From the NCBI RefSeq assembly GCF_947491795.1, contig NZ_CANLKW010000003.1:744001-808000 (forward strand): a stretch of DNA of 64,000 nucleotides. Direction: 5' to 3'. Under the pieces are notes generated by a model. It saw only the letters and a program-made list of their open reading frames with translations. It was not told the DNA's origin and ran no database searches. A program made the position numbers and the translations under genes. This stretch comes from an uncultured Roseobacter sp. (GTDB lineage: Bacteria; Pseudomonadota; Alphaproteobacteria; Rhodobacterales; Rhodobacteraceae). Position 1 is the stretch's first letter. Each line of letters starts with the position of its first letter. Shown piece after piece: positions 18,238-26,763 of the stretch.

Positions 18238-19761
18238 ATGACCACTGAAGTACGCGTGCCCACGCTGGGCGAATCCGTGACAGAGGCCACTGTGGCCACC
18301 TGGTTCAAAAAGCCCGGTGAAACGGTTGCCGTGGATGAGATGCTCTGCGAGCTGGAAACCGACAAGGTCACGGTCGAGGTGCCCTCGCCCGCCGCCGGAA
18401 CCCTGGCCGAAATCGTCGCCGCCGAGGGAGAGACCGTTGGCGTGGACGCGCTGCTGGCCACGCTGACCGAGGGCGAAGGCGCAGGTGCCGGGAGCGCTGC
18501 TCCCGCCGCTGCACCCGCACCGGCCGCCCCGGCGGCCGCCGCGCCGTCGGGCGGCACCGTGGACGTCATGGTGCCCACCCTGGGCGAGAGCGTCACCGAG
18601 GCCACTGTCAGCACCTGGTTCAAGGCAGTGGGCGACACCGTGGCCCAGGACGAAATGCTCTGCGAGCTGGAAACCGATAAGGTCTCTGTCGAGGTGCCCG
18701 CCCCGGCAGCAGGCACGCTGACCGAGATCACGGCAGCCGAAGGCACAACCATTCAGGCTGGTGGCAAACTGGGTGTGATGGCACAGGGTGAAGGCGCGGC
18801 TGCCGCGAGCCCCGCCCCGGCGCCTGCCGCTGCCCCGGCCCCTGCTGCCGCCCCATCGGGTGGTGCAGATGTCGAGGATGCGCCCTCGGCCAAAAAGGCC
18901 ATGGCCGAGGCCGGGATCAGCCGCGATCAGGTCACAGGTTCGGGCCGCGATGGCCGGGTGATGAAGGAGGACGTGGCCGCCGCTGTGGCCGCCGCCTCTG
19001 CCGCGCCTGCTCCGGCAGCAGCCCCTGCTGCACCACGCGCCCCTGTCGCCGCTGACGATGCCTCCCGCGAGGAGCGGGTCAAAATGACCAGGCTCAGACA
19101 GACCATCGCACGCCGCCTCAAGGACAGCCAGAACACCGCTGCCATGCTCACCACCTACAACGAGGTGGACATGACCGGCGTGATGGAACTGCGCAATGAA
19201 TACAAAGACCTGTTCCTCAAAAAGCACGGGGTCAAGCTGGGCTTTATGTCCTTCTTTACCAAGGCCTGCTGCCACGCGCTGAAAGAGGTGCCGGAAGTCA
19301 ACGCAGAGATCGACGGCACCGACATCGTCTACAAAAACTTTGTGCATATGGGCATCGCCGCAGGCACCCCCACGGGCCTCGTGGTGCCGGTGATCCGGGA
19401 CGCGGACGCCATGAGCTTTGCCGCCATTGAAAAGGCCATCGCCGAAAAAGGCGCCCGCGCCCGTGACGGCAAACTGAGCATGGCCGAGATGCAGGGCGGC
19501 ACCTTTACCATCTCCAACGGCGGGGTCTACGGCTCGCTCATGTCCTCGCCCATTCTGAACCCGCCGCAATCGGGCATCCTGGGCATGCACAAAATCCAGG
19601 ACCGCCCCATGGCCATCGGCGGCCAGGTGGTGATCCGCCCGATGATGTATCTGGCCCTGTCCTATGATCACCGCATTGTCGACGGCAAAGGTGCCGTGAC
19701 CTTCCTTGTGCGGGTCAAGGAAGCGCTGGAGGATCCGCGCCGGCTTCTGATGGATCTCTGA
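18238..19761 (+). CDS. sucB: 2-oxoglutarate dehydrogenase E2, with two lipoyl domains
   Basis: A 507-residue dihydrolipoyl succinyltransferase. Domain order: lipoyl domain 1 (about residues 1-78), Ala/Pro linker, lipoyl domain 2 (about 104-180), Ala/Pro linker, peripheral subunit-binding domain ([20 protein letters not shown]) and the catalytic domain. Both lipoyl domains carry the modified lysine in ELETDKV. The catalytic site is DHRIVDG near the C-terminus. E. coli SucB has one lipoyl domain, so the second copy is a duplication. The linkers are very Ala/Pro rich, as expected for swinging arms. Confidence 0.97.
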   Translation: MTTEVRVPTLGESVTEATVATWFKKPGETVAVDEMLCELETDKVTVEVPSPAAGTLAEIVAAEGETVGVDALLATLTEGEGAGAGSAAPAAAPAPAAPAAAAPSGGTVDVMVPTLGESVTEATVSTWFKAVGDTVAQDEMLCELETDKVSVEVPAPAAGTLTEITAAEGTTIQAGGKLGVMAQGEGAAAASPAPAPAAAPAPAAAPSGGADVEDAPSAKKAMAEAGISRDQVTGSGRDGRVMKEDVAAAVAAASAAPAPAAAPAAPRAPVAADDASREERVKMTRLRQTIARRLKDSQNTAAMLTTYNEVDMTGVMELRNEYKDLFLKKHGVKLGFMSFFTKACCHALKEVPEVNAEIDGTDIVYKNFVHMGIAAGTPTGLVVPVIRDADAMSFAAIEKAIAEKGARARDGKLSMAEMQGGTFTISNGGVYGSLMSSPILNPPQSGILGMHKIQDRPMAIGGQVVIRPMMYLALSYDHRIVDGKGAVTFLVRVKEALEDPRRLLMDL

Positions 19762-19765
19762 GCCG

Positions 19766-20350
19766 GTGTCGCAGCTGCTCGACCATATCCCCAAGGAATG
19801 GCCACGGGTTTTCTCCGTGGTCTCCATCGGGTTTGTCGGGATCTATGCTGCGATCGAGCTGCACGGCGATCTGAACGGGCTGGACAGTTTTTCCATCATC
19901 GGCTGGGCGCAGGAAACCATTGAACCGCTGTCGAGTATCGGCGCGGGCATGATCCTGTTCCTGTCTGTTTTTGCCGCCTATGCGGTGGGCGAACTGATCA
20001 CCACCATGGCACCGGTCTATGTCACGCAGGAGCAGAAAAAGCGGCGGCTGCAGATGCTGATGGCCGCCCGCGACGACAAGAGCGGTTTCATGCGCGAACT
20101 GCTGCGCAAGACCGATAACAAAGTGGAGTTTTTCTGCGGGCTCTTCATGATCATGATGATCTCCTGGAGCGCAAAACTGATCGTGCTGGCCGCAGGCGGC
20201 TTTTATGGCGGCGCGCTCTACCAGGTGCCGGGCATCGTGCTCAGCCTCATACTCTTTCACTTTGCCCGGGTGATGGCGGTGCGGGACATCCGGATGATGA
20301 TCCGCCTGAAAGAAGAACATGACGCAGAGGCACGGCGCAATGCCTCCTGA
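19766..20350 (+). CDS. Membrane protein of unknown function in the suc operon
   Basis: A 194-residue protein with about four hydrophobic helices, separated by a charged central loop (QEQKKRRLQMLMAARDDKSG) and ended by a charged tail. No family is recognised. It starts with GTG 5 bp after sucB, there is no usable in-frame ATG near the start, and it is 13 bp from the first MAPEG gene. Placement between E2 and lpdA is typical of poorly studied passenger genes in this operon. Good codon use and packing argue for a real gene. Confidence 0.65.
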   Translation: MSQLLDHIPKEWPRVFSVVSIGFVGIYAAIELHGDLNGLDSFSIIGWAQETIEPLSSIGAGMILFLSVFAAYAVGELITTMAPVYVTQEQKKRRLQMLMAARDDKSGFMRELLRKTDNKVEFFCGLFMIMMISWSAKLIVLAAGGFYGGALYQVPGIVLSLILFHFARVMAVRDIRMMIRLKEEHDAEARRNAS

Positions 20351-20362
20351 AAGGACGGACAC

Positions 20363-20746
20363 ATGACCGAAACAACAATTCTGGCCCTCTATGGCCTGCT
20401 GGTGCTGCTGACGCTTCTGCTGCAGGCCACCGGCGCTCTGACGCAGCTTGGCATGGGCTATCTGCTGGGCAGCCGCGACGAGGGGCGCACCGTTTCCGGC
20501 ATCGCCGCGCGGCTGGAACGCGCGCTGGCCAATTCGGTCACGGCCATGGTGCTTTTTGCGCCTGCCGTACTGCTGATCGAAATGGCCGAGAAAAACAGCA
20601 GCCAGACAATGCTCGCCGCGACCGCGTTTCTGATTGCGCGCCTTGTGTATCTGCCGGCCTATGCCTTTGGCATCACGGGCATCCGCAGCCTCGCCTGGAC
20701 GGTCGGTTTCTTTGCCACCGCACTGCTCTACTTTCTCGCACTCTGA
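20363..20746 (+). CDS. MAPEG-family membrane protein, copy 1
   Basis: A 127-residue protein with four helices that resembles the MAPEG family (membrane-associated eicosanoid and glutathione metabolism proteins). Typical features are a charged ARLERALANSVTAMVLFAPAV segment after the first loop and RLVYLPAYAFGITGIRSLAW near the end. Bacterial members have no settled role, although glutathione-dependent detoxification is often suggested. ACGGACAC precedes the ATG. A second, diverged copy follows 43 bp later, so the pair arose by duplication. Confidence 0.8.
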   Translation: MTETTILALYGLLVLLTLLLQATGALTQLGMGYLLGSRDEGRTVSGIAARLERALANSVTAMVLFAPAVLLIEMAEKNSSQTMLAATAFLIARLVYLPAYAFGITGIRSLAWTVGFFATALLYFLAL

Positions 20747-20789
20747 CCCGCGCAGACCAGACCCCGGAACATGACAGGACGGCCACCCG

Positions 20790-21203
20790 ATGACCCCTGA
20801 ACTCACTGTGCTGACCCTGGCCGCCCTGTTGCAGGTGGCGCAGTTCGGGCTGATGGCCATCCCGGCAAACCTGGAACTGGGGACCGCCAAAACGCTCTCG
20901 CCGCGCGATACGGACCGCATGGGGGGCAAACCGCTCGCCGATCAGATGAGCCCGCGCACCGCCCGGCTGAACCGCGCGCTGAACAACCACTTCGAGGGGC
21001 TGATCCTGTTTTCCATCGCCTGCCTCGTGATCACCCTGTCCGGTCAGTCCACCGCGCTGACGTCCACCTGTGCCTGGATTTACCTGGCCGCACGCCTGGC
21101 TTACGTGCCGGCCTATGCCTTTGGCCTTGTGCCCTGGCGGTCGCTGATCTGGTTTGCGGGTTTCATGGCAACAACAGTGATGTTGATTGCCGCCCTGATT
21201 TGA
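20790..21203 (+). CDS. MAPEG-family membrane protein, copy 2
   Basis: A 137-residue paralogue of the preceding gene. The shared elements are ARLNRALNNHFEGLILFSIACL in the second helix region and ARLAYVPAYAFGLVPWRSLIW before the last helix, aligning with RLVYLPAYAFGITGIRSLAW of copy 1. Four membrane helices are predicted. Function is as uncertain as for copy 1; the two may form a hetero-oligomer. It is followed by a 115-bp gap containing the ACCGACG array, then lpdA. Confidence 0.8.
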   Translation: MTPELTVLTLAALLQVAQFGLMAIPANLELGTAKTLSPRDTDRMGGKPLADQMSPRTARLNRALNNHFEGLILFSIACLVITLSGQSTALTSTCAWIYLAARLAYVPAYAFGLVPWRSLIWFAGFMATTVMLIAALI

Positions 21204-21245
21204 TGCCACTGTATGAACAGACCCCTGATGCAGCGTGCGCCGCGC

Positions 21246-21285
21246 ACCGACGTAATACCGACGCTGTACCGACGTAAAACTGACG
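21246..21285 (+). repeat. ACCGACG array A (four heptamers, 11-bp period)
   Basis: ACCGACG occurs at 21246, 21257 and 21268, and ACTGACG at 21279, each start exactly 11 bp after the last. The 4-bp spacers vary (TAAT, CTGT, TAAA). The first two units and flank are identical over 20 bp to part of array B at 42367-42418. It sits between MAPEG copy 2 and lpdA. One repeat per helical turn suggests a protein-binding array; it has no hairpin. Confidence 0.8.
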
Positions 21286-21318
21286 CACCACAGACACGCA
21301 AAACAAAGGAATTTATCA

Positions 21319-22707
21319 ATGGCCAGCTATGACGTCATCATCATCGGTTCAGGTCCGGGCGGCTATGTCTGTGCGATCCGCTGCGCGCAGCTGGGTCTGA
21401 AAGTTGCCTGTGTCGAGGGGTGCGACACCCTGGGCGGCACCTGCCTGAATGTGGGCTGTATCCCCTCCAAGGCGCTGCTGCATGCCAGCCATATGCTGCA
21501 TGAGGCCGAGCATAACTTTGCGGCCATGGGCCTCAAGGGCAAAAGCCCTACTGTGGACTGGAAACAGATGATGTCCTACAAGGAAGACACCATCGGCCAG
21601 AACACCAAGGGCATCGAATTTCTGTTTAAAAAGAACAAGGTAGACTGGCTGAAAGGCTGGGGATCGATCCCTGAAGCTGGCAGGGTCAAAGTTGGCGATG
21701 AGGTGCATGAGGCCAAAAACATCATCATCGCCTCAGGCTCGGAGCCTGCCTCTCTGCCAGGGGTCGAGGTGGATGAAAAAGTTGTCGTGACGTCCACCGG
21801 CGCGCTGGAACTGGGCAAGGTTCCCAAAAAGCTGGTGGTCATCGGTGCGGGCGTGATCGGGCTGGAGCTGGGCTCTGTCTATGCGCGTCTGGGCACCGAG
21901 GTGACCGTGGTGGAGTTTCTGGACGTGGTCACCCCCGGCATGGATGCCGAGATCCAGAAGACATTTCAGAGAACGCTGAAAAAACAGGGCCTTACCTTTG
22001 TCATGGGGGCCGCCGTGCAAAAGACCGAGGCCACAAAGACGAGGGCAAAAGTGCATTACAAGATGCGCAAGGACGACAGCGAACACGTGATCGAAGCAGA
22101 TGCGGTTCTGGTCGCCACAGGGCGCAAACCCTTTACCGAAGGGCTGGGTCTTGACGCGCTGGGGCTGGAAATGTCCCCCCGGGGACAGATCGCCGTGAAC
22201 GACAAATGGGAAACGAGCGTCAAGGGCATCTATGCCATCGGCGATGTGATTGACGGCCCGATGCTGGCACACAAGGCCGAGGACGAAGGCATGGCCGCCG
22301 CGGAACAGGTTGCGGGAAAACATGGCCATGTGAACTATGGTGTGATCCCCGGCGTGATCTATACGCACCCCGAGGTGGCCAACGTCGGTGCGACCGAGGA
22401 AACCCTCAAAGACGAGGGCCGTGCCTATAAGGTCGGCAAATTCAGCTTTATGGGCAACGGGCGCGCCAAGGCGAACTTTGCCGGGGATGGTTTCGTGAAA
22501 ATCATCGCGGACAAGGAAACCGACCGCATTCTGGGCGCGCATATCATCGGCCCGGCGGCGGGCGATCTCATTCACGAGATCTGTGTGGCAATGGAATTCG
22601 GTGCCTCAGCCGAGGATCTGGCGATGACCTGTCACGCGCATCCGACCTATTCCGAAGCGGTGCGCGAGGCTGCCCTCGCCTGTGGTGACGGACCTATTCA
22701 CATGTAA
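21319..22707 (+). CDS. lpdA: Dihydrolipoyl dehydrogenase (E3)
   Basis: A 462-residue flavoprotein that reoxidises the lipoyl groups of E2 with NAD. FAD-binding GSGPGG is near the N-terminus, and the redox disulfide is in [13 protein letters not shown]. The NAD-binding motif [10 protein letters not shown] follows, and the C-terminal dimer domain has [14 protein letters not shown] with the catalytic His-Glu pair. AAAGGAA precedes the ATG. Its location in the suc operon assigns it to the 2-oxoglutarate dehydrogenase complex. Confidence 0.97.
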   Translation: MASYDVIIIGSGPGGYVCAIRCAQLGLKVACVEGCDTLGGTCLNVGCIPSKALLHASHMLHEAEHNFAAMGLKGKSPTVDWKQMMSYKEDTIGQNTKGIEFLFKKNKVDWLKGWGSIPEAGRVKVGDEVHEAKNIIIASGSEPASLPGVEVDEKVVVTSTGALELGKVPKKLVVIGAGVIGLELGSVYARLGTEVTVVEFLDVVTPGMDAEIQKTFQRTLKKQGLTFVMGAAVQKTEATKTRAKVHYKMRKDDSEHVIEADAVLVATGRKPFTEGLGLDALGLEMSPRGQIAVNDKWETSVKGIYAIGDVIDGPMLAHKAEDEGMAAAEQVAGKHGHVNYGVIPGVIYTHPEVANVGATEETLKDEGRAYKVGKFSFMGNGRAKANFAGDGFVKIIADKETDRILGAHIIGPAAGDLIHEICVAMEFGASAEDLAMTCHAHPTYSEAVREAALACGDGPIHM

Positions 22708-22714
22708 CGGCGGG

Positions 22715-22761
22715 GCATTGGGTGCTGCGCGTTGGCGACACGCGCCGCGCGGCCCCAATGC
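22715..22761. terminator. Possible bidirectional hairpin between lpdA and the PPOX gene
   Basis: GCATTGGG (22715-22722) pairs perfectly with CCCAATGC (22754-22761), with an extra GCGCG/CGCGC pairing inside. It lies exactly between two convergent genes. There is no T run, so termination strength is uncertain. Confidence 0.5.
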
Positions 22762-22763
22762 TG

Positions 22764-23375
22764 TCAGCTCCACATTGTGCCTGCGGCCCGGTCGGCCCAG
22801 GCCTCGTCATAGGGTCTGCCGCCCTCTTCACCGTCGGTCTGCTCGGCGAGGATTTCCCCGACCGTCGGCAACCCACCGCTTTCATCCGCACCCGACCAGG
22901 TGCCCGAGCGGATCAGCGCGCGCGCGCACTGGGTATAGATCTCTGCAATCCCGATCACGATAACAGTCGCGGGCAGGTGCCTGTCGCGGGCAAACCGCTG
23001 GCGCAGGTCTGCATCCTCTGTCAGCCACGCCTGCCCGTTCACGCGCACCACATTGTTCGATCCGGGCACCATGAACATCAGCGACACGCGCCCGTCTTCG
23101 ACAATATTGCGCAGTGAATCCAGACGGTTATTCCCACGCCAGTCCGGCATCGCGAGCGTGCCCGGATCCAGCTCGGTGACCACTGGTCCGGCATCCCCGC
23201 GCGGGCTGCCATCGGTGCCTCCCGGCCCCACGGTAGTCAGCACGCAGAATTTCGAGGACATGATCCACTTGCGGTAAAGCGGCGTCATCTGCCGCGCCAC
23301 CTTGCGCAGGGACGGCGCGCCCGGCGTACCATAGAGCGCTTCAAGTGCGTCAATGCTTGTGATTTTCTCAGCCAT
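22764..23375 (-). CDS. PPOX-type FMN flavoprotein (MSMEG_1061-like)
   Basis: A 203-residue protein of the pyridoxamine 5'-phosphate oxidase-like split-barrel family. Landmarks are SKFCVLTTVGPGGTDGSPRG, LAMPDWRGNNRLDSLRNI and VSLMFMVPGSNNVVRVNG, which match the MSMEG_1061 subgroup. Members bind FMN or F420-like cofactors and the substrate is usually unknown. The ATG at 23375 is preferred to 23390 because MAEKITSIDAL matches the family start. It overlaps the plsC stop by 8 bp, so it is translated from the ftsE-ftsX-plsC transcript. Confidence 0.85.
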   Translation of the reverse strand: MAEKITSIDALEALYGTPGAPSLRKVARQMTPLYRKWIMSSKFCVLTTVGPGGTDGSPRGDAGPVVTELDPGTLAMPDWRGNNRLDSLRNIVEDGRVSLMFMVPGSNNVVRVNGQAWLTEDADLRQRFARDRHLPATVIVIGIAEIYTQCARALIRSGTWSGADESGGLPTVGEILAEQTDGEEGGRPYDEAWADRAAGTMWS

Positions 23376-24099
23376 CTTTTGCTGCCTCAAACCCGGCCTC
23401 AGCCATCAGCGCGTCCGAGCGTGCCTCGACCGACTGCTCCAGTTGCTCCATAAAGACGTCCCGCGACAGGCCCGGCTCGATCACGGGCAGAAACTCCACC
23501 ACAGCAACGCCAGGTTTTCGCAACAGGCCGCGCTTGGGCCAGAGCACCCCCACGTTGGTGGCGACAGGTGCCACAGGCTGTCCCAGCTGCTCATAAAGCA
23601 CCCCGGTGCCGACTTTGTAGGGCATCTTTTTGCCCGGTGGCACCCGCGTGCCCTGCGAATAAATGATCAGTTGTCCAGGCTGCGCACGGCCTGCCTCCAC
23701 ATCGGCAACCATCTTGTCGATGGCCTTGCCACGTTTGCCCCGGTCCACTGCCACACAGTCCAGCATCCGGGCGTACTGCCCGATAATGGGCATCATCAGA
23801 ATTTCCTTTTTCATGATGAATTTGGCCGCTGGCAGGGCCGTGAAAATCATCATGATATCCAGGAAAGACTGGTGTTTGGCCGCAATCAGCGCCTCGCCTT
23901 CGGGCGGTGTACCGCGCACTTCGCATTTCATGCCGACCATCCAGGACGCGGTCCAGAAGACCCAGCGCGAATAGCCCTTGCAGGCCGCATAGGCCCCGCG
24001 TCTGCTGAAAAGCGCCCAGGGCAGCAGCCCGATGCCGATGATGGGCATGGCAATGTACATCTGTGTGATGAACAGGACAGAACGGATGTATTGAAACAC
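23368..24099 (-). CDS. plsC: 1-acyl-sn-glycerol-3-phosphate acyltransferase
   Basis: A 243-residue membrane-associated acyltransferase that makes phosphatidic acid for phospholipid synthesis. An N-terminal hydrophobic segment is followed by the catalytic motif HQSFLD (His-x4-Asp) and by YSQGTRVPPGKKMPYK, the glycerophosphate-binding block, and PVAPVATN. Translation starts at a GTG that shares one base with the ftsX stop (TAGTG). Cotranscription with ftsEX links envelope growth with lipid supply. Confidence 0.92.
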   Translation of the reverse strand: MFQYIRSVLFITQMYIAMPIIGIGLLPWALFSRRGAYAACKGYSRWVFWTASWMVGMKCEVRGTPPEGEALIAAKHQSFLDIMMIFTALPAAKFIMKKEILMMPIIGQYARMLDCVAVDRGKRGKAIDKMVADVEAGRAQPGQLIIYSQGTRVPPGKKMPYKVGTGVLYEQLGQPVAPVATNVGVLWPKRGLLRKPGVAVVEFLPVIEPGLSRDVFMEQLEQSVEARSDALMAEAGFEAAKDG

Positions 24100-25001
24100 T
24101 ATGCCAACTCCTTCAGCGCCCGGTGGGCCGCAATGCGGGTCGCCACAAAGGCAACAGCCGCCATCAGCGGCGGGATGACCGCAGGCAGCAGCCAGCCTGC
24201 GCCCTCAAACCCGATGCCGGACAGAAATCCGGCCATATCCGTGGCCGCAGGCATCATGCGCAGCACTACCATGCCCAGAGCAGCCCCCGCAAAAGCGCCC
24301 AGCAACACGCGCAGTGTAAACCGCCGCACGAAAGCCTGGGCGATGTAGCTGTCCGTGGCACCCACCAGGCGCAGCACGCGGATGACCTGGGCGTTGGCTG
24401 CAAGCGAGGCATTGGCGGCCAGGGTGACCATCGCAGCCGAGGTCAGCCCCAGCAGCAGCACGCTGATCCAGCCCACCGAGCGCAGCCGTTCTGCGGCAGC
24501 AACCAGGGGCGCGCGCCACTGACTGTGATCATCCAGAGCAGCGCCGGGTACTTCTGCTTCCAGTCGCAGGCGCAGGCCTTGGGCGTCAAAGCCCTGAGTT
24601 GCCTGCGTAATTTCGACGAGGCCAGGCAGCGGCAGCGCCGACAGATCCAGCCCGCTGCCAAACCAGGGCGTCAGAAGCGCCTGCTGATCCGCTGTGCTGA
24701 GCGTGCGGACGCTGTCGACCCCGGCGGTGGATTCCAATATGGCCGCGACCTCTGCCTGCAGGGCCGGCATCTGGTCTGCAGGTGCAGTGATGCGCACGGT
24801 TGAGGTCCGCGCCAGTTCACTGCCCCAGTTGTCCGCCAGACGCCCGGCCGCCACCGACAGAGCCAGCGTAAAGACCGCAAGAAACCCCATCGCGGCTGCC
24901 GCAAACACCGTCAGTCGCGCGGTAAAGCCCGAGGGCGGCACCACGCGGTCAGACTGTGCGTCGCCGCGGACCAGCATGATCAGATCGTCTGCCAGGCTCA
25001 C
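24099..25001 (-). CDS. ftsX: Cell division protein FtsX
   Basis: A 300-residue permease-like partner of FtsE. A cytoplasmic start is followed by helix 1 (LTVFAAAAMGFLAVFTLALSV), a large periplasmic loop of about 100 residues, and three C-terminal helices containing ANASLAANAQVIRVLRLVGATDSYI, the FtsX signature. FtsEX controls cell-wall hydrolases at the septum. It overlaps ftsE by 4 bp and plsC by 1 bp. Confidence 0.9.
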   Translation of the reverse strand: MSLADDLIMLVRGDAQSDRVVPPSGFTARLTVFAAAAMGFLAVFTLALSVAAGRLADNWGSELARTSTVRITAPADQMPALQAEVAAILESTAGVDSVRTLSTADQQALLTPWFGSGLDLSALPLPGLVEITQATQGFDAQGLRLRLEAEVPGAALDDHSQWRAPLVAAAERLRSVGWISVLLLGLTSAAMVTLAANASLAANAQVIRVLRLVGATDSYIAQAFVRRFTLRVLLGAFAGAALGMVVLRMMPAATDMAGFLSGIGFEGAGWLLPAVIPPLMAAVAFVATRIAAHRALKELA

Positions 25002-25675
25002 AGATCTGCCCCCGCCTGCTGAACCCGGCCATTTGCGATGCGCAGCACACGGGCCTGGACCTGTGCCTTGGCTGCGCGGATCAGGCTCAGGTCATGGGTT
25101 GCAACGAGGACGGTTTTGCCCATGCGGTTCAGCTCGGTCAGCAGGCGCAGCAGGCGCTGGGACATTTCCCAGTCCACATTGCCTGTCGGCTCATCGGCCA
25201 GTACCACGTCCGGCGACATGATCACCGCCCGTGCCAGGGCCGCGCGCTGGCGCTCTCCGCCCGAGAGTTCCGGTGGCAGCGCATCCGCCCGGTGTGTCAA
25301 ATCCACCCAGGCCATCAGTTCGCGCAGATCGTCTTCTGCTTCCGATGTCTGCCGGCCCGCGGCGCGCAGGGGCAGCAGGATATTTTCCGACAGGCTCAGA
25401 TGATCGAGAAACTGGCAGTCCTGGTGCACGACACCCACCCGCCTGCGCATCAGCGCCACACCGTCACGCTCCAACCCCGCCATGTCCTCGCCAAAGGCAG
25501 AGACCTGACCGGTGGTGGGCAAAAGCGCCCCGTAGCAGAGTTTCATGAAGGTGGTCTTGCCCGCCCCGGAAGGACCGGTCAGAAAATGAAATGACCCCGG
25601 AGCAAAGCTCATGGTTATGTCAGATAAAAGTGCACCACCGCCGTAGCTGTAGGCGACGTTGTCCAGCTTGATCAC
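24998..25675 (-). CDS. ftsE: Cell division ATP-binding protein FtsE
   Basis: A 225-residue ABC ATPase. Walker A is GPSGAGKT, the signature is LSGGE, and Walker B is VVLADEPTGN. An internal GTG (25675) is chosen as start rather than the GTG at 25690, because GGAGG lies directly before it and the protein then opens MIKLDNVAYSYGGG, as FtsE does. It forms the FtsEX complex with the overlapping downstream gene. Confidence 0.93.
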   Translation of the reverse strand: MIKLDNVAYSYGGGALLSDITMSFAPGSFHFLTGPSGAGKTTFMKLCYGALLPTTGQVSAFGEDMAGLERDGVALMRRRVGVVHQDCQFLDHLSLSENILLPLRAAGRQTSEAEDDLRELMAWVDLTHRADALPPELSGGERQRAALARAVIMSPDVVLADEPTGNVDWEMSQRLLRLLTELNRMGKTVLVATHDLSLIRAAKAQVQARVLRIANGRVQQAGADL

Positions 25676-25844
25676 AGGGCCTCCGATCACGTACAGGCGC
25701 TGTTGTGCCTCAGCACAGGTCTGGTTTCAATGCATCACTTGCCCGCTTAAACACCAGATAACACTTTTCGCAGAGACACGAAGAGCCTAAGATAACGCAA
25801 AACCAAAAAAAGTGGTCCGAGGTTATGAAAAAGCAGGTTTATCC

Positions 25845-26735
25845 ATGCGACTGATATGCCCGAATTGCGACGCCCAGTACGAAGTGCCCGACGAGGTGAT
25901 GCCACCCGAAGGGCGCGATGTGCAATGCTCGAACTGTGGTCAGACATGGTTCCAGGACCATCCTGACGCGCTGGCCGAAGCCGAGGCTGCAGAGTTAGCG
26001 GCCCCACAGGACGACGAAGAGGATGTGGCAACCGCGCCGGATCGCCTGTCGCAGGAGGATGCGCCGCAGCTGGCCGCCGCCCTGCCGGATGAACCGGCAT
26101 CCGAACCGGAAGATACAGCGCCCCGGACACCGCCGGAACCGGTGCAGCGCCGGGTCGATCCGGCGGTTGCAAGTGTTCTGCGCGAGGAAGCCGAGCTGGA
26201 AGCCCGCGCGCGCCGCAACGAATTGCCCGATGCGCTGGAAACCCAGCCAGACCTCGGATTGCCCGAAGCCGGCACAGGCGACGACGCCGCGCGCCGCTCT
26301 GACGCGGCAGGGATGCAGGAAGACGCGTCCGGAAAAACAGATGCCCAGGCGCGTGACGCCACACAGGGCACCGCCGCAGCTGCCGCTGCCATTGCGGGCT
26401 CGCGTCGTGATCTGCTGCCGGACATCGAAGAGATTAATTCCACCCTGCGCTCGAACAGCGATCGCGGCCCGGGCGGAGATCCGGGCCAGACCGCTCAGGC
26501 AGAAGTGCTGGAGAAACGCAGCTCAAGACGCGGCTTTGTGCTGGTTGTGGCACTGGTGGCCGTTCTGGCGCTGGTCTATGTCTATGCGCCGCAGATCGCC
26601 GAAGCCCTGCCGCAGCTGGAAAATGCTCTGCAGACCTATGTGGCGGTGATCGACGACTGTCGGGTCTGGCTGGATGCCCGTGTCGCGGCCATTCTGAGCT
26701 GGCTGGATGATGTCGCTGTCTCCAGCAGCCAGTAA
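25845..26735 (+). CDS. Zinc-ribbon (MJ0042-type) single-pass membrane protein
   Basis: A 296-residue protein. The N-terminus has CPNC and, after 22 residues, CSNC, the MJ0042 zinc finger (begins MRLICPNCDAQYEVPDEVMP). A long acidic, Pro/Glu/Ala-rich and probably disordered stretch follows (about residues 45-220), then a positively charged patch and one transmembrane helix (GFVLVVALVAVLALVYVYA) near the C-terminus. Such proteins are widespread in alphaproteobacteria without a proven function. It is divergent from ftsE. The ATG at 25845 is chosen because the zinc motif begins immediately after it. Confidence 0.83.
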   Translation: MRLICPNCDAQYEVPDEVMPPEGRDVQCSNCGQTWFQDHPDALAEAEAAELAAPQDDEEDVATAPDRLSQEDAPQLAAALPDEPASEPEDTAPRTPPEPVQRRVDPAVASVLREEAELEARARRNELPDALETQPDLGLPEAGTGDDAARRSDAAGMQEDASGKTDAQARDATQGTAAAAAAIAGSRRDLLPDIEEINSTLRSNSDRGPGGDPGQTAQAEVLEKRSSRRGFVLVVALVAVLALVYVYAPQIAEALPQLENALQTYVAVIDDCRVWLDARVAAILSWLDDVAVSSSQ

Positions 26736-26758
26736 GCGGGCGCTTCAGGACACCCGCT
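26735..26758. terminator. Possible hairpin between convergent genes
   Basis: AGCGGG (26735-26740) pairs with CCCGCT (26753-26758) between the stops of the zinc-ribbon gene and the Gln-rich gene. There is no T run. It may stop both transcripts weakly. Confidence 0.35.
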
Positions 26759-26763
26759 AACGA

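Noticed and set aside
17578..19827. A 749-codon minus-strand frame opposite sucA and sucB
   Set aside because: His/Gly-rich shadow of the Ala/Pro-rich E2 linkers; not a gene.
21246..21285. Phased repeats considered as a CRISPR array
   Set aside because: Repeats are 7 bp with 4-bp spacers, far below CRISPR size, and no cas genes are present.
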